A DNA stretch of 9,838 bases. Source: Tannerella sp. GTDB taxonomy: Bacteria; Bacteroidota; Bacteroidia; Bacteroidales; Tannerellaceae. Positions within the stretch are counted from its first letter, which is position 1. Every line of letters starts with the position of its first letter. The translations under genes and the position numbers were made by a program. Location of the stretch: NCBI GenBank assembly GCA_031267485.1, contig JAIRYY010000223.1:1-9838 (forward strand). The letters run 5' to 3'. Shown here piece after piece: positions 1-6,529 of the stretch. The notes below the pieces were generated by a model. The model was not told the origin of the DNA. It worked only from the letters and a program-made list of their open reading frames with translations, and ran no database searches.

Positions 1-112
1 GCTTCGTCGCCGGATTAAGCGGCGGCAGCGGCTTGTTCTTCATGTCCGCAACAATGTTGTACCATGCTGTCGGAATCTCCTTCTCTTCCAGTAAAAATTT
101 CTTTGTTGACAT
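1..112 (-). CDS. trpB: TrpB-like PLP-dependent enzyme (tryptophan synthase beta chain, type 2), 5' part only
   Basis: Only the first 37 codons are present; the gene runs off the left edge. The visible protein begins MSTKKFLLEEKEIPTAWYNI and continues with a VADMKNKPLPPLNP segment. This start, with a short basic lead, an E-IP-x-WYNI motif and a K-P-PPL-P motif, is what I know from the N-terminus of the TrpB2 / TrpB-like family, which uses pyridoxal phosphate and makes tryptophan from indole and serine, or does related chemistry. The PLP lysine and substrate-binding motifs lie outside the window, so activity cannot be judged. The ATG at 112-110 follows an AT-rich leader with no clear Shine-Dalgarno, as is common in Bacteroidota. 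I see no perfect TAnnTTTG box on the minus strand between this start and 520, so the message may begin upstream of the hairpin array. The family call rests on N-terminal similarity recalled from memory. Confidence 0.8.
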   Translation of the reverse strand, partial: MSTKKFLLEEKEIPTAWYNIVADMKNKPLPPLNPATK

Positions 113-157
113 AATAAAATCGATTTAATAATGTATGATATGTTATTTATTTCATGC

Positions 158-387
158 TGCCCGGACGGTTCCCGTCGTCACGCCTTTGTGATTCCCGTCA
201 CAACGCCTTTGTGATTCCCGTCACAACGCCTTTGTGATTCCCGTCACAACGCCTTTGTGATTCCCGTCACAACGTCTTTGTGATTCCCGTCACAACGCCT
301 TTGTGATTCCCGTCACAACGCCTTGACGATTCCCGTCGTCACACCTTGACGGTTCCCGTCGTCATGCCTTGACGATTCCCGTCGTCA
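158..387. repeat. Tandem array of ten 23-bp hairpin units with compensatory stem variants
   Basis: Ten head-to-tail 23-bp units start at 158, 181, 204, 227, 250, 273, 296, 319, 342 and 365. Each has a 5-nt spacer (mostly CGCCT) and an 18-nt inverted repeat with a 6-nt loop TTCCCG that is identical in all ten. Units 2-7 (181-318) carry the stem TTGTGA/TCACAA and are identical apart from one spacer change in unit 6. Units 8-10 carry TGACGA/TCGTCA (unit 9 has a G-T wobble at the loop end). Unit 1 is a diverged version of the second type, with one stem mismatch and one wobble. Three stem positions differ between the two types and all three change as complementary pairs. The 23-bp period is not a multiple of three and no ORF spans the array, so it is not coding. 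There are no unique spacers of CRISPR type. Confidence 0.93.
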
Positions 388-408
388 CGCCCTGCGGCGT
401 TACGGCCG

Positions 409-483
409 TTAACAGTCGTTCTCCACGGCCTTTGTCAGGGTGTTAGGCCTGAGCCAAATCTTCCAGAAATACTTTTTTGCCAT
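409..483 (-). pseudogene. 24-codon remnant resembling the start of an HU-like DNA-binding protein, or a short leader ORF
   Basis: Reading from ATG at 483-481 to TAA at 411-409 gives a 24-residue peptide starting MAKKYFWKIWLRPNTLTK and ending VENDC. The FWKIWLRPNTLT stretch resembles, from memory, the N-terminus of a family of Bacteroidota HU/IHF-like DNA-binding domain proteins that are usually well over 100 residues and continue past an ENDY-type motif. Here the frame stops just there, and the other frames beyond the stop do not restore the similarity; the hairpin array follows 21 nt later. The simplest reading is a 5' fragment left by truncation, with its promoter intact at 520-549. The alternative is a functional leader peptide: it has Trp codons at positions 7 and 10 and sits upstream of a TrpB-like gene on the same strand. 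Nothing resembling a classic attenuator terminator with a U-run follows it. Confidence 0.5.
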
Positions 484-519
484 ACTGTTATTCTATTTAA
501 TTTGTTACTGATGCAGGCG

Positions 520-549
520 CAAAGATAATAATTTTTCATGAATTGCAAA
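520..549 (-). promoter_or_regulatory. Bacteroidota-type promoter (TTTG N18 TATCTTTG)
   Basis: On the minus strand TATCTTTG (520-527) matches the Bacteroidota -7 consensus TAnnTTTG exactly. A TTTG (546-549) lies 18 bp further upstream, close to the usual -33 spacing. The ATG of the short ORF follows 36 nt downstream of the -7 box. It is the nearest perfect -7 box upstream of the TrpB-like start at 112; the only other CAAA in 113-519 (455-458) gives a one-mismatch box inside the short ORF. It may therefore drive an RNA carrying the short ORF, the hairpin array and the TrpB-like gene. Transcription is inferred, not shown. Confidence 0.55.
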
Positions 550-612
550 CTTTTCGACGTAAAACAGATAATATTACTTTGCGCTGGGTAATTTCATGCA
601 CTGTATTTTCTC

Positions 613-726
613 CGTCATTGCGAGGAGGAACGACGAAGCAATCCAGGCACAGGCGATGACCCGGATAGCTTCCTGCCCCGCCGGCTCGCCGCCTGTGCCT
701 GGATTGCTTCGTTCCTCGCAATGACG
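613..726. repeat. Long imperfect palindromic interspersed repeat (CGTCATTGCGAGG type)
   Basis: The left arm (613-655) begins CGTCATTGCGAGG and runs through GAAGCAATCCAGGCACAGGCG. The right arm (690-726) is its reverse complement apart from a 6-nt insertion in the left arm (GGAACG, just after CGAGGA). A 34-nt centre (656-689) separates the arms. The arm sequence is a well-known type of non-coding palindromic repeat scattered through many bacterial genomes; its translation yields the familiar LRGTKQS / LDCFV artefact peptides. The size and perfect ends suggest a small non-autonomous element, but no clear target-site duplication is visible and no transposase is nearby. Confidence 0.82.
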
Positions 727-745
727 CCTGCACCTTTTCGTCCCC

Positions 746-755
746 CGCAATGACG
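746..755. repeat. Fragment of the palindromic repeat (CGCAATGACG)
   Basis: The ten bases CGCAATGACG are identical to the outer end of the right arm of the neighbouring palindrome (717-726), 29 bp downstream and in the same orientation. This may be the decayed end of a second copy. It is short, so chance similarity is not excluded. Confidence 0.35.
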
Positions 756-774
756 TTCCTGCAACGACAACGCA

Positions 775-809
775 GGGGCAGGGCAGGGCATGCCGGGGGG
801 AGGGAAGGG
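775..809 (+). other. G-rich tract with G-quadruplex potential
   Basis: Six runs of three or more G occur within 35 bases on the plus strand: GGGG, GGG, GGG, GGGGGG, GGG and GGG, with linkers of 1-6 nt. This fits the usual four-run quadruplex pattern. It lies 2 bp beyond the terminator of the minus-strand Ig-repeat gene, on the template strand for any read-through transcript. Structure formation is inferred. Confidence 0.4.
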
Positions 810-810
810 T

Positions 811-850
811 AAAAAAAACGGCCGGGAGGATGTTCCCCCCCGGCCGTTTT
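811..850 (-). terminator. Intrinsic terminator of the Ig-repeat protein gene
   Basis: Read on the minus strand, an 8-bp GC-only stem (CGGCCGGG 819-826 pairing with CCCGGCCG 839-846) closes a 12-nt loop and is followed directly by eight U (A-run at 811-818). A preceding A-run (847-850) can extend the stem. It begins about 20 nt after the stop codon of the 870-3569 gene. It is the clearest terminator in the window. Confidence 0.92.
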
Positions 851-869
851 CTCTTAATACACAGTCATC

Positions 870-3569
870 TCATTGAGCGAAGACCTTGCGCGACCATCCC
901 GAGCCGCCCCTTACAATAAGGATTCCGTCCGGGACGTCCACATCGAATACGGCCAGTCCTTCCGCCTTCTCCCCTGCCATGACGGCGCGTCCGTTCAGGA
1001 GGTAGACACGGACGGTTTCCGCCCTGCCGGTATTAACATACAGGCGGTTATCCCGGACGTATGCCAGTATCCGTTCCTGTCCGCGCACGGGCTCGTTGCC
1101 GGTGGGGTCGTGGAAGTATTTAATGCTGAACTCCTGCCGGTCGTCCCTGAACTCCGGATTGCTGCCCAGTCTGAAAGCGGCATCCGTGACGCTGGCATCA
1201 TAAAGACCCGTCGGCTCTCCCGTAAAACTGCCGTAGATCGTGTAGGGAATCTCCATGACGAGCTTCTTCGACACCGTACCGGCCGTGGACGTCGGCCTCA
1301 ACACGACGTCAAACCGGTAGGTGCTGTCGTTATTCTGCCTCGTGACATTCAGTACCGACGACGCGCCGTAAGCGGCATCCAGTGCGGCCTTGTATTTATC
1401 CCCGTCAAACGCCAGACCGAATCCTTTCGGCAGATGCAGGTCGAACGAGCCGTTAACAGCGCCATTCTCCGGTATCTTCAGATACAGCCTGATCACGCCG
1501 CCCGTCTCCGCCGCCGCCGTATCCGATTCCACGAAAATCAACTGCTCCCTTATGATCACGACGCAGGAATCTTTTATGTTGATGTCTGCAAGGTTGCCTC
1601 CCTGGAATGTACCCGGAAAAGCATGGATAAGAAGCGTGTCCACGGTCAGCCCTTTAAACCTGAATATGGAATCCTCTTCCGCCGGAATCAGCTCGACAGC
1701 GTCCGGATTGCCGATTCTCCATGCCACCGACCTGTCCGAGGCGTCGCCCGGCAGGATGGAAGCCCGAAGTATCCCCTCATGCTGCTCGTACAGACGGAGG
1801 GTATCCCGGTCGAGGCGGATGCCCGTTACCGGCACGTTCCTCACCTTGACGATACAGGAATCCTTTTCCCCGCTGCCGTCGGCGGCCAGGGCGTATACGG
1901 TGGCCGTACCCTCTCCACGCGCATGGATATAGACGACATCCGATATGGTGTCCAGGCTCAGGATGGCGACATTGCTGCTCGAATACCGTATCGAATCGTT
2001 CGTCGCATTTGCGGGATAAACGGCCGTTGCCAGTTCAAACCGGCTGTTGGCCGACAGCTGAAGCGTGTCATCGACCACCCTGCCGTCGTCCTTGCTTATC
2101 CTCACGCTGTCCACCTCTCTGGGAGCGATGACCACATAGCACGTATCACTCCAGCGGCCGTCCGCCGTCGTCACACAAATCGTGTCGACGCCCGCCTTCA
2201 ACGCCTTAATATAACATAACGTATCTCCAGCCGCCTCCGGCACCGAATCTATGACCGCCAGGCTTTCGTCAAAGTTCCTCCACTTCAGGCGCATCCATGT
2301 CGCCGAATCGGGATACAGCCTTGCCTTCAATACGCGGGTCGTATCATTTTTCAGATTCAGGTGATATGCCGTCGAATCCAGCACGACGCTCTCTACGGGA
2401 ACGATCACCGTGACCACGCAGGAATCCTTGCAGGAGCCGTCTTCAACCGACACCGCATAGATCATACCCTCTCCCGCCCCGACGGCCCTGATCACGCACG
2501 TCGTGTCGTATCTGTTCAGCGGGTTGGAGATGATGTCGATAACCGACGAGTCGCGGCTTGTCCATATAACGGAATCGTTCGTCACATTGCGCGGAGTGAA
2601 AGATGCAATCAGCGTCGTGTCGGTATGAATCACCAGGTCCAGGCTGTCCGTATTCAAATAAAGACTGTCCACGGGAACGGGAACCACCTTGACATAACAG
2701 GAATCCTTCTGCGTGCCGTCGACCATCGAAACGGCAAAGATATGCGCCTCGCCCTCACCCACGGCCCTGATCGTGACAATCGTGTCATAGCCCGGCGTCG
2801 TCACCCGGACAACCGCATAGTCATCGCTGTACCACCTGATGGAATCGTTCGCCTCGCCAAGAGGAAACACGCGCGCAATCAGGGTCGTGTCGCTCCCCAG
2901 CGGCATCCTTTTTATACTGTCGATGTTGAGCGCCACATCCGTCACAGGAAGCGCTTCCACCGTGAAGACGCAGGAATCCCTTTTCCCGTCGGCCGACGTG
3001 ACATAAAGGGTGGCAACCCCCACCTCCACGGCCCTCGCCGAACATATTGAATCGTCTTCAACGGACAGGACTTCAAGCACCAGCGGATTGCTGCTTGTCC
3101 ATTCCATACTGCCGTTTGTCGGCGGAACATCCGGATCTCTCGGATATATCTTCGAAATCAGTGTCGTGTCATGCCCCAGCGTCAGCGTCAAGCTATCATC
3201 CTTCAGCCTTACGCTGTCCACCGGCACAACCACGCGAACCACGCAGGTATCCGAATAGTTTCCCTCCTTTGTTATGACAATAATCTTCGCTTCCCCGACG
3301 CTAATACCCGTGATTGTACAAACCGTATCATCCTCGACCCTTGCGGTATCGACGACCAGCTTATTGGATGGCGTCCAGATAACCGACTTGTTTGCCGCAT
3401 CATGCGGCAAAACAATCGCAACCAGCGTCGTATCGCAGCCAACACCCAGCGTTATGGTGTCTGCACCCAGCAAAGCAACTCCGGTAACAACCTGCGCCCT
3501 TGCACCCATGGCAAAAAACACAGACAGTGCGAACAGGAGCAGCGCCTTTTTTGTAATCATCTCTTTCAT
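870..3569 (-). CDS. Secreted multi-domain protein with seven Big_2-like Ig repeats and a probable T9SS C-terminal sorting domain
   Basis: An 899-residue protein. Residues 1-26 form a signal peptide (basic start, hydrophobic LLLFALSVFFAMG, cleavage near ARAQ). Seven bacterial Ig-like (Big_2) repeats of 89-96 residues follow, at about 27-115, 117-208, 209-299, 300-391, 392-485, 486-580 and 581-676. Each opens with V-[TDE]-[GSD]-hydrophobic, has a TTL-type strand (altered in 6-7) and a W-T-S-like turn (weaker in 5-7), and closes with D-[ST]-C before the last strand. Residues 677-833 form a different, probably beta-sandwich region. Residues about 834-899 resemble a T9SS sorting domain (RLYVN, VRVYLLNGR, PDGILIVRG, ending RKVFAQ). 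The likely role is a cell-surface or secreted adhesin-like protein; no catalytic motif is visible. A second Cys occurs in repeats 1, 2, 4 and 5 but not in 3, 6 or 7. ATG at 3569 was chosen over Met4 because it precedes the whole leader. A strong terminator follows and a promoter lies 60 nt upstream. Confidence 0.88.
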   Translation of the reverse strand: MKEMITKKALLLFALSVFFAMGARAQVVTGVALLGADTITLGVGCDTTLVAIVLPHDAANKSVIWTPSNKLVVDTARVEDDTVCTITGISVGEAKIIVITKEGNYSDTCVVRVVVPVDSVRLKDDSLTLTLGHDTTLISKIYPRDPDVPPTNGSMEWTSSNPLVLEVLSVEDDSICSARAVEVGVATLYVTSADGKRDSCVFTVEALPVTDVALNIDSIKRMPLGSDTTLIARVFPLGEANDSIRWYSDDYAVVRVTTPGYDTIVTIRAVGEGEAHIFAVSMVDGTQKDSCYVKVVPVPVDSLYLNTDSLDLVIHTDTTLIASFTPRNVTNDSVIWTSRDSSVIDIISNPLNRYDTTCVIRAVGAGEGMIYAVSVEDGSCKDSCVVTVIVPVESVVLDSTAYHLNLKNDTTRVLKARLYPDSATWMRLKWRNFDESLAVIDSVPEAAGDTLCYIKALKAGVDTICVTTADGRWSDTCYVVIAPREVDSVRISKDDGRVVDDTLQLSANSRFELATAVYPANATNDSIRYSSSNVAILSLDTISDVVYIHARGEGTATVYALAADGSGEKDSCIVKVRNVPVTGIRLDRDTLRLYEQHEGILRASILPGDASDRSVAWRIGNPDAVELIPAEEDSIFRFKGLTVDTLLIHAFPGTFQGGNLADINIKDSCVVIIREQLIFVESDTAAAETGGVIRLYLKIPENGAVNGSFDLHLPKGFGLAFDGDKYKAALDAAYGASSVLNVTRQNNDSTYRFDVVLRPTSTAGTVSKKLVMEIPYTIYGSFTGEPTGLYDASVTDAAFRLGSNPEFRDDRQEFSIKYFHDPTGNEPVRGQERILAYVRDNRLYVNTGRAETVRVYLLNGRAVMAGEKAEGLAVFDVDVPDGILIVRGGSGWSRKVFAQ

Positions 3570-3628
3570 AATTGCTATTTTTTAATAAATAAATAATCCG
3601 TTACAACCTTACCCCGCTTTTTATTGCG

Positions 3629-3636
3629 CAAATATA
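3629..3636 (-). promoter_or_regulatory. Probable -7 box (TATATTTG) of the Ig-repeat protein gene
   Basis: TATATTTG on the minus strand matches TAnnTTTG exactly and lies 59 nt before the ATG at 3569. The expected -33 region is AT-rich and shows no good TTTG, so the box is only moderately convincing. The rest of the 207-nt gap (3570-3776) to the upstream aldehyde dehydrogenase gene is AT-rich. The only hairpin I see there is a weak one, AACGG/CCGTT (3765-3778), overlapping the dehydrogenase stop and lacking a U-run, so some read-through from that gene is possible. Confidence 0.5.
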
Positions 3637-3776
3637 ACAATAATAAAAAAATAATAACTGCATATTGTGGAAACTTAAAACAATATTTCACGCAAAAGCG
3701 GCAAATTAAACCGTGTATTCACATTACAGACATCTAATTAACAAATATTATTGCTGCAAATGCGAACGGAAACCCG

Positions 3777-5159
3777 TTATTCGGCAGCCGGAAGATACAT
3801 TTGCTTCAACATTTTCACATGGTCGGCATAGGGCGGGAAAAGAGGCGGCGTCCCGTCGCTCAAAGCCCGGTTGAGAATGCATTTCCGGTGCGAAAAGGTT
3901 TCGATGCTCCACCGTCCCTGATAAAAGCCATGTCCGCTGTTTCCCACGCCGCCAAACGGAAGATTCGTATTGAGCATGTGCATCAGCGTGGCGTTCACGC
4001 AACCGCCGCCATACGGGATGCGGTTGACAATCAATTCCTCCATAGCCCTGTCGGTGGTATAAAGATACAGCGCCAGCGGTTTTTCGCGCCGGACAAGCGT
4101 TTCCACAATCTCCTCCGCATCTTCGAACGTCAGCACGGGCAGTATGGGGCCAAACACTTCTTCCTGCATAATCCGGCTGTCCCACGTGATTCCGTCGATG
4201 AGGGTCGGCGATATGAAACGCTGTTCCGCATCCGTTTCGCCGCCGAAAACAATCCGGCCTTCTTTCATCAGATACAGCAGGCGTTCAAAACGGCGGTCAT
4301 TGATAATGCGTCCGAAATCGGGGCTGTTTTTAATGTCGTCGCCATAAAAGGCCCGAATCTGTCCGGCAAGCGCTTCGACGAGCCTGTCCTTCACGTCGCG
4401 ATGAACCCATACGTAATCGGGCGCCACGCACGTCTGTCCCGCATTGATGAACTTACCCCAGCAAATGGAGGCCACCGAACGCTCAATATCGGCCGTACGG
4501 TCGACAATGCAGGGGCTTTTCCCGCCCAGTTCGAGCGCTGTCGGGGTCAGATACGCGGCGGCGGCCTGGGCGACAATACGTCCCACGCCCGTACTTCCCG
4601 TATAAAGAATAAAGTCAAAACGCTCCCTCAGCAATTCGGTCGCTTCTTCAACCCCGCCCTCCACGGCCACGCAGTATTCCGCGTCAAAAGCCGCGTTTAT
4701 AATGCCGGCCAGGACTTTCGAGGTCGTCGGGGCCACTTCGGACGGCTTGACGACGCAGCAGTTGCCGGCGGCCAAAGCGCCCACCAGCGGTTTGAAACAA
4801 AGGACAAAAGGATAGTTCCACGTATTGAGAATCAATACCGTCCCGTAAGGTTCGTAATAGATTTTGCTTTCCGCCTGTCCGAACAGCGGCGGCGTCTCCA
4901 CGTCCACCGGCGCCGTCCACGCCTCCAGGTTCGCGACGGCGCAGTCTATTTCATCAATCATCGCCGTCACCTCCGTCGCAAAGGCTTCAAACTCGCATTT
5001 CCGCAAATCCCGGTACAGGGATTCTTCCACCTCCCCGTGTTTTTCAATCACGACCCGGCGAAGTCTTTTTAACTGCTCCTTCCGAAACTCCATATTTCGC
5101 GTTCTGCCGGTAGCGAAAAATCTTCTCTGTCTTTCCAGTAACTGTTTATAATCAGACAT
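3777..5159 (-). CDS. NAD(P)-dependent aldehyde dehydrogenase, class 3-like
   Basis: A 460-residue cytosolic enzyme expected to oxidise an aldehyde to its carboxylate with NAD or NADP. All core motifs of the ALDH superfamily are present: NTWNYPF with the oxyanion Asn at 115, VKPSE with cofactor Lys 138, GSTGVG at 188-193, the general base Glu 210 in LELGGKSP, catalytic Cys 244 in GQTC, and EEVFGP at 333-338, where Glu 334 contacts the nicotinamide ribose. The short length, the NTWNYPF form and the late NLPFGGVGNSGHG segment (399-411) point to the ALDH3 / fatty-aldehyde-dehydrogenase-like branch (as in YwdH or coniferyl-aldehyde types) rather than the roughly 500-residue betaine or acetaldehyde types. 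No signal peptide or C-terminal membrane anchor is visible. The substrate cannot be predicted. It stands alone on its strand, with the divergent efflux operon upstream and the Ig-repeat gene downstream. Confidence 0.93.
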   Translation of the reverse strand: MSDYKQLLERQRRFFATGRTRNMEFRKEQLKRLRRVVIEKHGEVEESLYRDLRKCEFEAFATEVTAMIDEIDCAVANLEAWTAPVDVETPPLFGQAESKIYYEPYGTVLILNTWNYPFVLCFKPLVGALAAGNCCVVKPSEVAPTTSKVLAGIINAAFDAEYCVAVEGGVEEATELLRERFDFILYTGSTGVGRIVAQAAAAYLTPTALELGGKSPCIVDRTADIERSVASICWGKFINAGQTCVAPDYVWVHRDVKDRLVEALAGQIRAFYGDDIKNSPDFGRIINDRRFERLLYLMKEGRIVFGGETDAEQRFISPTLIDGITWDSRIMQEEVFGPILPVLTFEDAEEIVETLVRREKPLALYLYTTDRAMEELIVNRIPYGGGCVNATLMHMLNTNLPFGGVGNSGHGFYQGRWSIETFSHRKCILNRALSDGTPPLFPPYADHVKMLKQMYLPAAE

Positions 5160-5189
5160 TTTATTTGTTTATATAGTTCATATCAGGCG

Positions 5190-5197
5190 TAAAGGTA
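5190..5197 (-). promoter_or_regulatory. Weak candidate -7 box (TACCTTTA) for the aldehyde dehydrogenase gene
   Basis: On the minus strand TACCTTTA differs from TAnnTTTG only in its last base and lies 30 nt before the ATG at 5159. Upstream is an A/T-rich stretch with no distinct TTTG at the right distance. This is the best candidate in the gap but remains tentative. Confidence 0.3.
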
Positions 5198-5220
5198 TAT
5201 ATTTTTATGAAAAAATGTAT

Positions 5221-5258
5221 ATTCCGGGGCATTTTCGGGCAAAAACCCGGCCCGGAAT
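5221..5258. repeat. Nested inverted repeat between divergent genes
   Basis: ATTCCGGG (5221-5228) and CCCGGAAT (5251-5258) form a perfect 8-bp inverted repeat, and within them CGGG (5236-5239) and CCCG (5246-5249) form a smaller stem. No U-run follows on either strand and no gene ends here, so it is not a normal terminator. It could be an operator, a decayed palindromic repeat, or a structured upstream region. Confidence 0.45.
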
Positions 5259-5265
5259 AGTCCGC

Positions 5266-5279
5266 GACATGCGCATGTC
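5266..5279. promoter_or_regulatory. Candidate operator: perfect 14-bp palindrome GACATGCGCATGTC
   Basis: A perfect 14-bp palindrome sits in the 265-nt divergent region between the aldehyde dehydrogenase and the efflux operon. The half-site sequence CATGTCATA (5274-5282) recurs in the same orientation at 5367-5375, closer to the efflux start. A second short palindrome, AAAAACGTTTTT (5389-5400), lies just before the adaptor gene. I found no exact TAnnTTTG box on the plus strand in this gap; TAGTTTTC (5286-5293) is the nearest. Function as a repressor or activator site is inferred from position and symmetry only. Confidence 0.35.
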
Positions 5280-5424
5280 ATAATATAGTTTTCCTGCGCG
5301 TGATGTAATAAAAAGTGTTCACAAATCCTTTTTTATTGCGTGGACATTAAACCTTTTCAGCATTTACATGTCATATTCCGTCGAGTTTAAAAACGTTTTT
5401 TAATTTACCATAAACAGGAACAAC

Positions 5425-6525
5425 ATGACAAAGCCGGCAAAATGGATTTTGACAGGTATCATACTGCTATTCATAACAGGGATAATTGTATATCCGCGTA
5501 TCAAGGACCAGATGGAGTCGAAGGAAGAAAAAGTTGCCGCACCGCCTGCGCCGGTTCCGTCGCAGAGAAGGTTGCCTTTAAGTATTAATGCCGTCGTAAT
5601 GAAAAAACAGTCCCTTACGGATAAGACGATTTCTACCGGCACGACCATTCCGGATGAGGAGGTCGATTTGTCTTTCGAGTCGTCCGGTAAAATCGTCAGT
5701 ATACATTTCAACGAAGGCAGGCACGTGAAGCAGGGAGACTTGCTGGCTAAAATCAACGACCAGCCGCTACAGGCCGAACTGAAAAAGCTGGAGACGCAGA
5801 TTCCCCTGGCCAAGGAGCGCGTGTTCCGCCAGGGAACGCTGCTCAAAAAGGACGCCGTAAGCCAGGAAGCCTACGAACAGGTGACGACGGAACTGGATAA
5901 GCTGATGGCCGATATCGAACTCGTGAAAGCCAAAATACTGCAGACCGAACTGCGCGCGCCGTTCGACGGAATCATCGGGCTGCGCCTCGTAAGCGAAGGC
6001 GCTTATGCCACTCCGGCCACAATCGTCGCCAACCTGACGAAAATAAGCCCGCTGAAAATTGAATTTTCCATTAACGAGAGTTATGTGTCGGAGGTGGCGG
6101 ACGGCACCGATATTGCTTTTTACATGGAAAGCGCCAGCCGGATGATGCAAAAACACAACGCGAAAGTCTACGCCGTGGAGAGCAAGCTCGCCCTGGAGAC
6201 CCGCACGCTGAAAGTGCGCGCGCTGTATCCGAACACGAACGAGGCGATTTTACCGGGGCGCACGCTGTCGGTCGAAATCGTCCGGCGCGAAATCAGGGAT
6301 GCGCTGGCCGTACCGAGCGAGGCGATTATTCCCGAAATGGGGAAAAACATTGTTTATCTGTATAAAAACGGCGCGGCGAAAGCGGTGGAAATCATCACGG
6401 GGCTGCGCACGGAAAGCTATGTGCAGTCGCTCGAAGGGCTTCAGCCCGGCGATACCGTTATCACCACCGGCGTCATGCAGTTGCGTACAGGCATGAACGT
6501 CACGATTGACAACCTGAAAGAATAA
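5425..6525 (+). CDS. RND efflux periplasmic adaptor (membrane fusion protein, HlyD/AcrA family)
   Basis: A 366-residue adaptor linking the inner-membrane RND pump to the outer-membrane channel. Residues 7-23 are one hydrophobic segment that serves as an uncleaved anchor or signal; no lipobox Cys is present, unlike AcrA. Domain order follows the family: a proline-rich linker (38-46), first half of the lipoyl-like barrel (81-112, with SGKIVSIHFNEG and VKQGDLLAKIND), alpha-helical hairpin (about 113-171), second lipoyl half (172-205, LRAPFDGIIG), beta-barrel (about 209-290) and membrane-proximal domain (about 294-365, VPSEAI then GLQPGDTVITTG). The length is slightly short for AcrA because of a compact hairpin. 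ATG at 5425 is preceded by AGGA at the right distance. It is the first gene of the operon; the pump gene starts 4 nt after its stop. The transported substrate cannot be inferred. Confidence 0.94.
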   Translation: MTKPAKWILTGIILLFITGIIVYPRIKDQMESKEEKVAAPPAPVPSQRRLPLSINAVVMKKQSLTDKTISTGTTIPDEEVDLSFESSGKIVSIHFNEGRHVKQGDLLAKINDQPLQAELKKLETQIPLAKERVFRQGTLLKKDAVSQEAYEQVTTELDKLMADIELVKAKILQTELRAPFDGIIGLRLVSEGAYATPATIVANLTKISPLKIEFSINESYVSEVADGTDIAFYMESASRMMQKHNAKVYAVESKLALETRTLKVRALYPNTNEAILPGRTLSVEIVRREIRDALAVPSEAIIPEMGKNIVYLYKNGAAKAVEIITGLRTESYVQSLEGLQPGDTVITTGVMQLRTGMNVTIDNLKE

Positions 6526-6529
6526 CGAT

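Noticed and set aside
158..387. CRISPR array
   Set aside because: Units are directly contiguous 23-mers with a constant 5-nt spacer; there are no unique spacers of about 30 nt and no cas genes in view.
568..590. Plus-strand promoter around ATTACTTTG
   Set aside because: The second consensus base is wrong for TAnnTTTG, no -33 box is evident, and no plus-strand gene follows.
536..733. 65-residue minus-strand ORF with LRGTKQS and LDCFVVPPRND segments
   Set aside because: It is the translation of the palindromic repeat at 613-726; such peptides arise wherever this repeat occurs and are not real proteins.
873..2219. Long plus-strand ORF (448 residues) opposite the Ig-repeat gene
   Set aside because: It is the antisense of a clearly coding minus-strand gene, has Arg/His-rich low-complexity composition and no recognisable domain; high-GC codons leave long antisense frames open.
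3765..3778. Terminator hairpin after the aldehyde dehydrogenase gene
   Set aside because: The 5-bp stem overlaps the stop codon and is not followed by a U-run, so it does not qualify as an intrinsic terminator.
3801..5072. Plus-strand ORF of 423 residues opposite the aldehyde dehydrogenase
   Set aside because: It is antisense to a gene with every ALDH catalytic motif; the Arg/His/Phe-rich composition is typical of a shadow frame.
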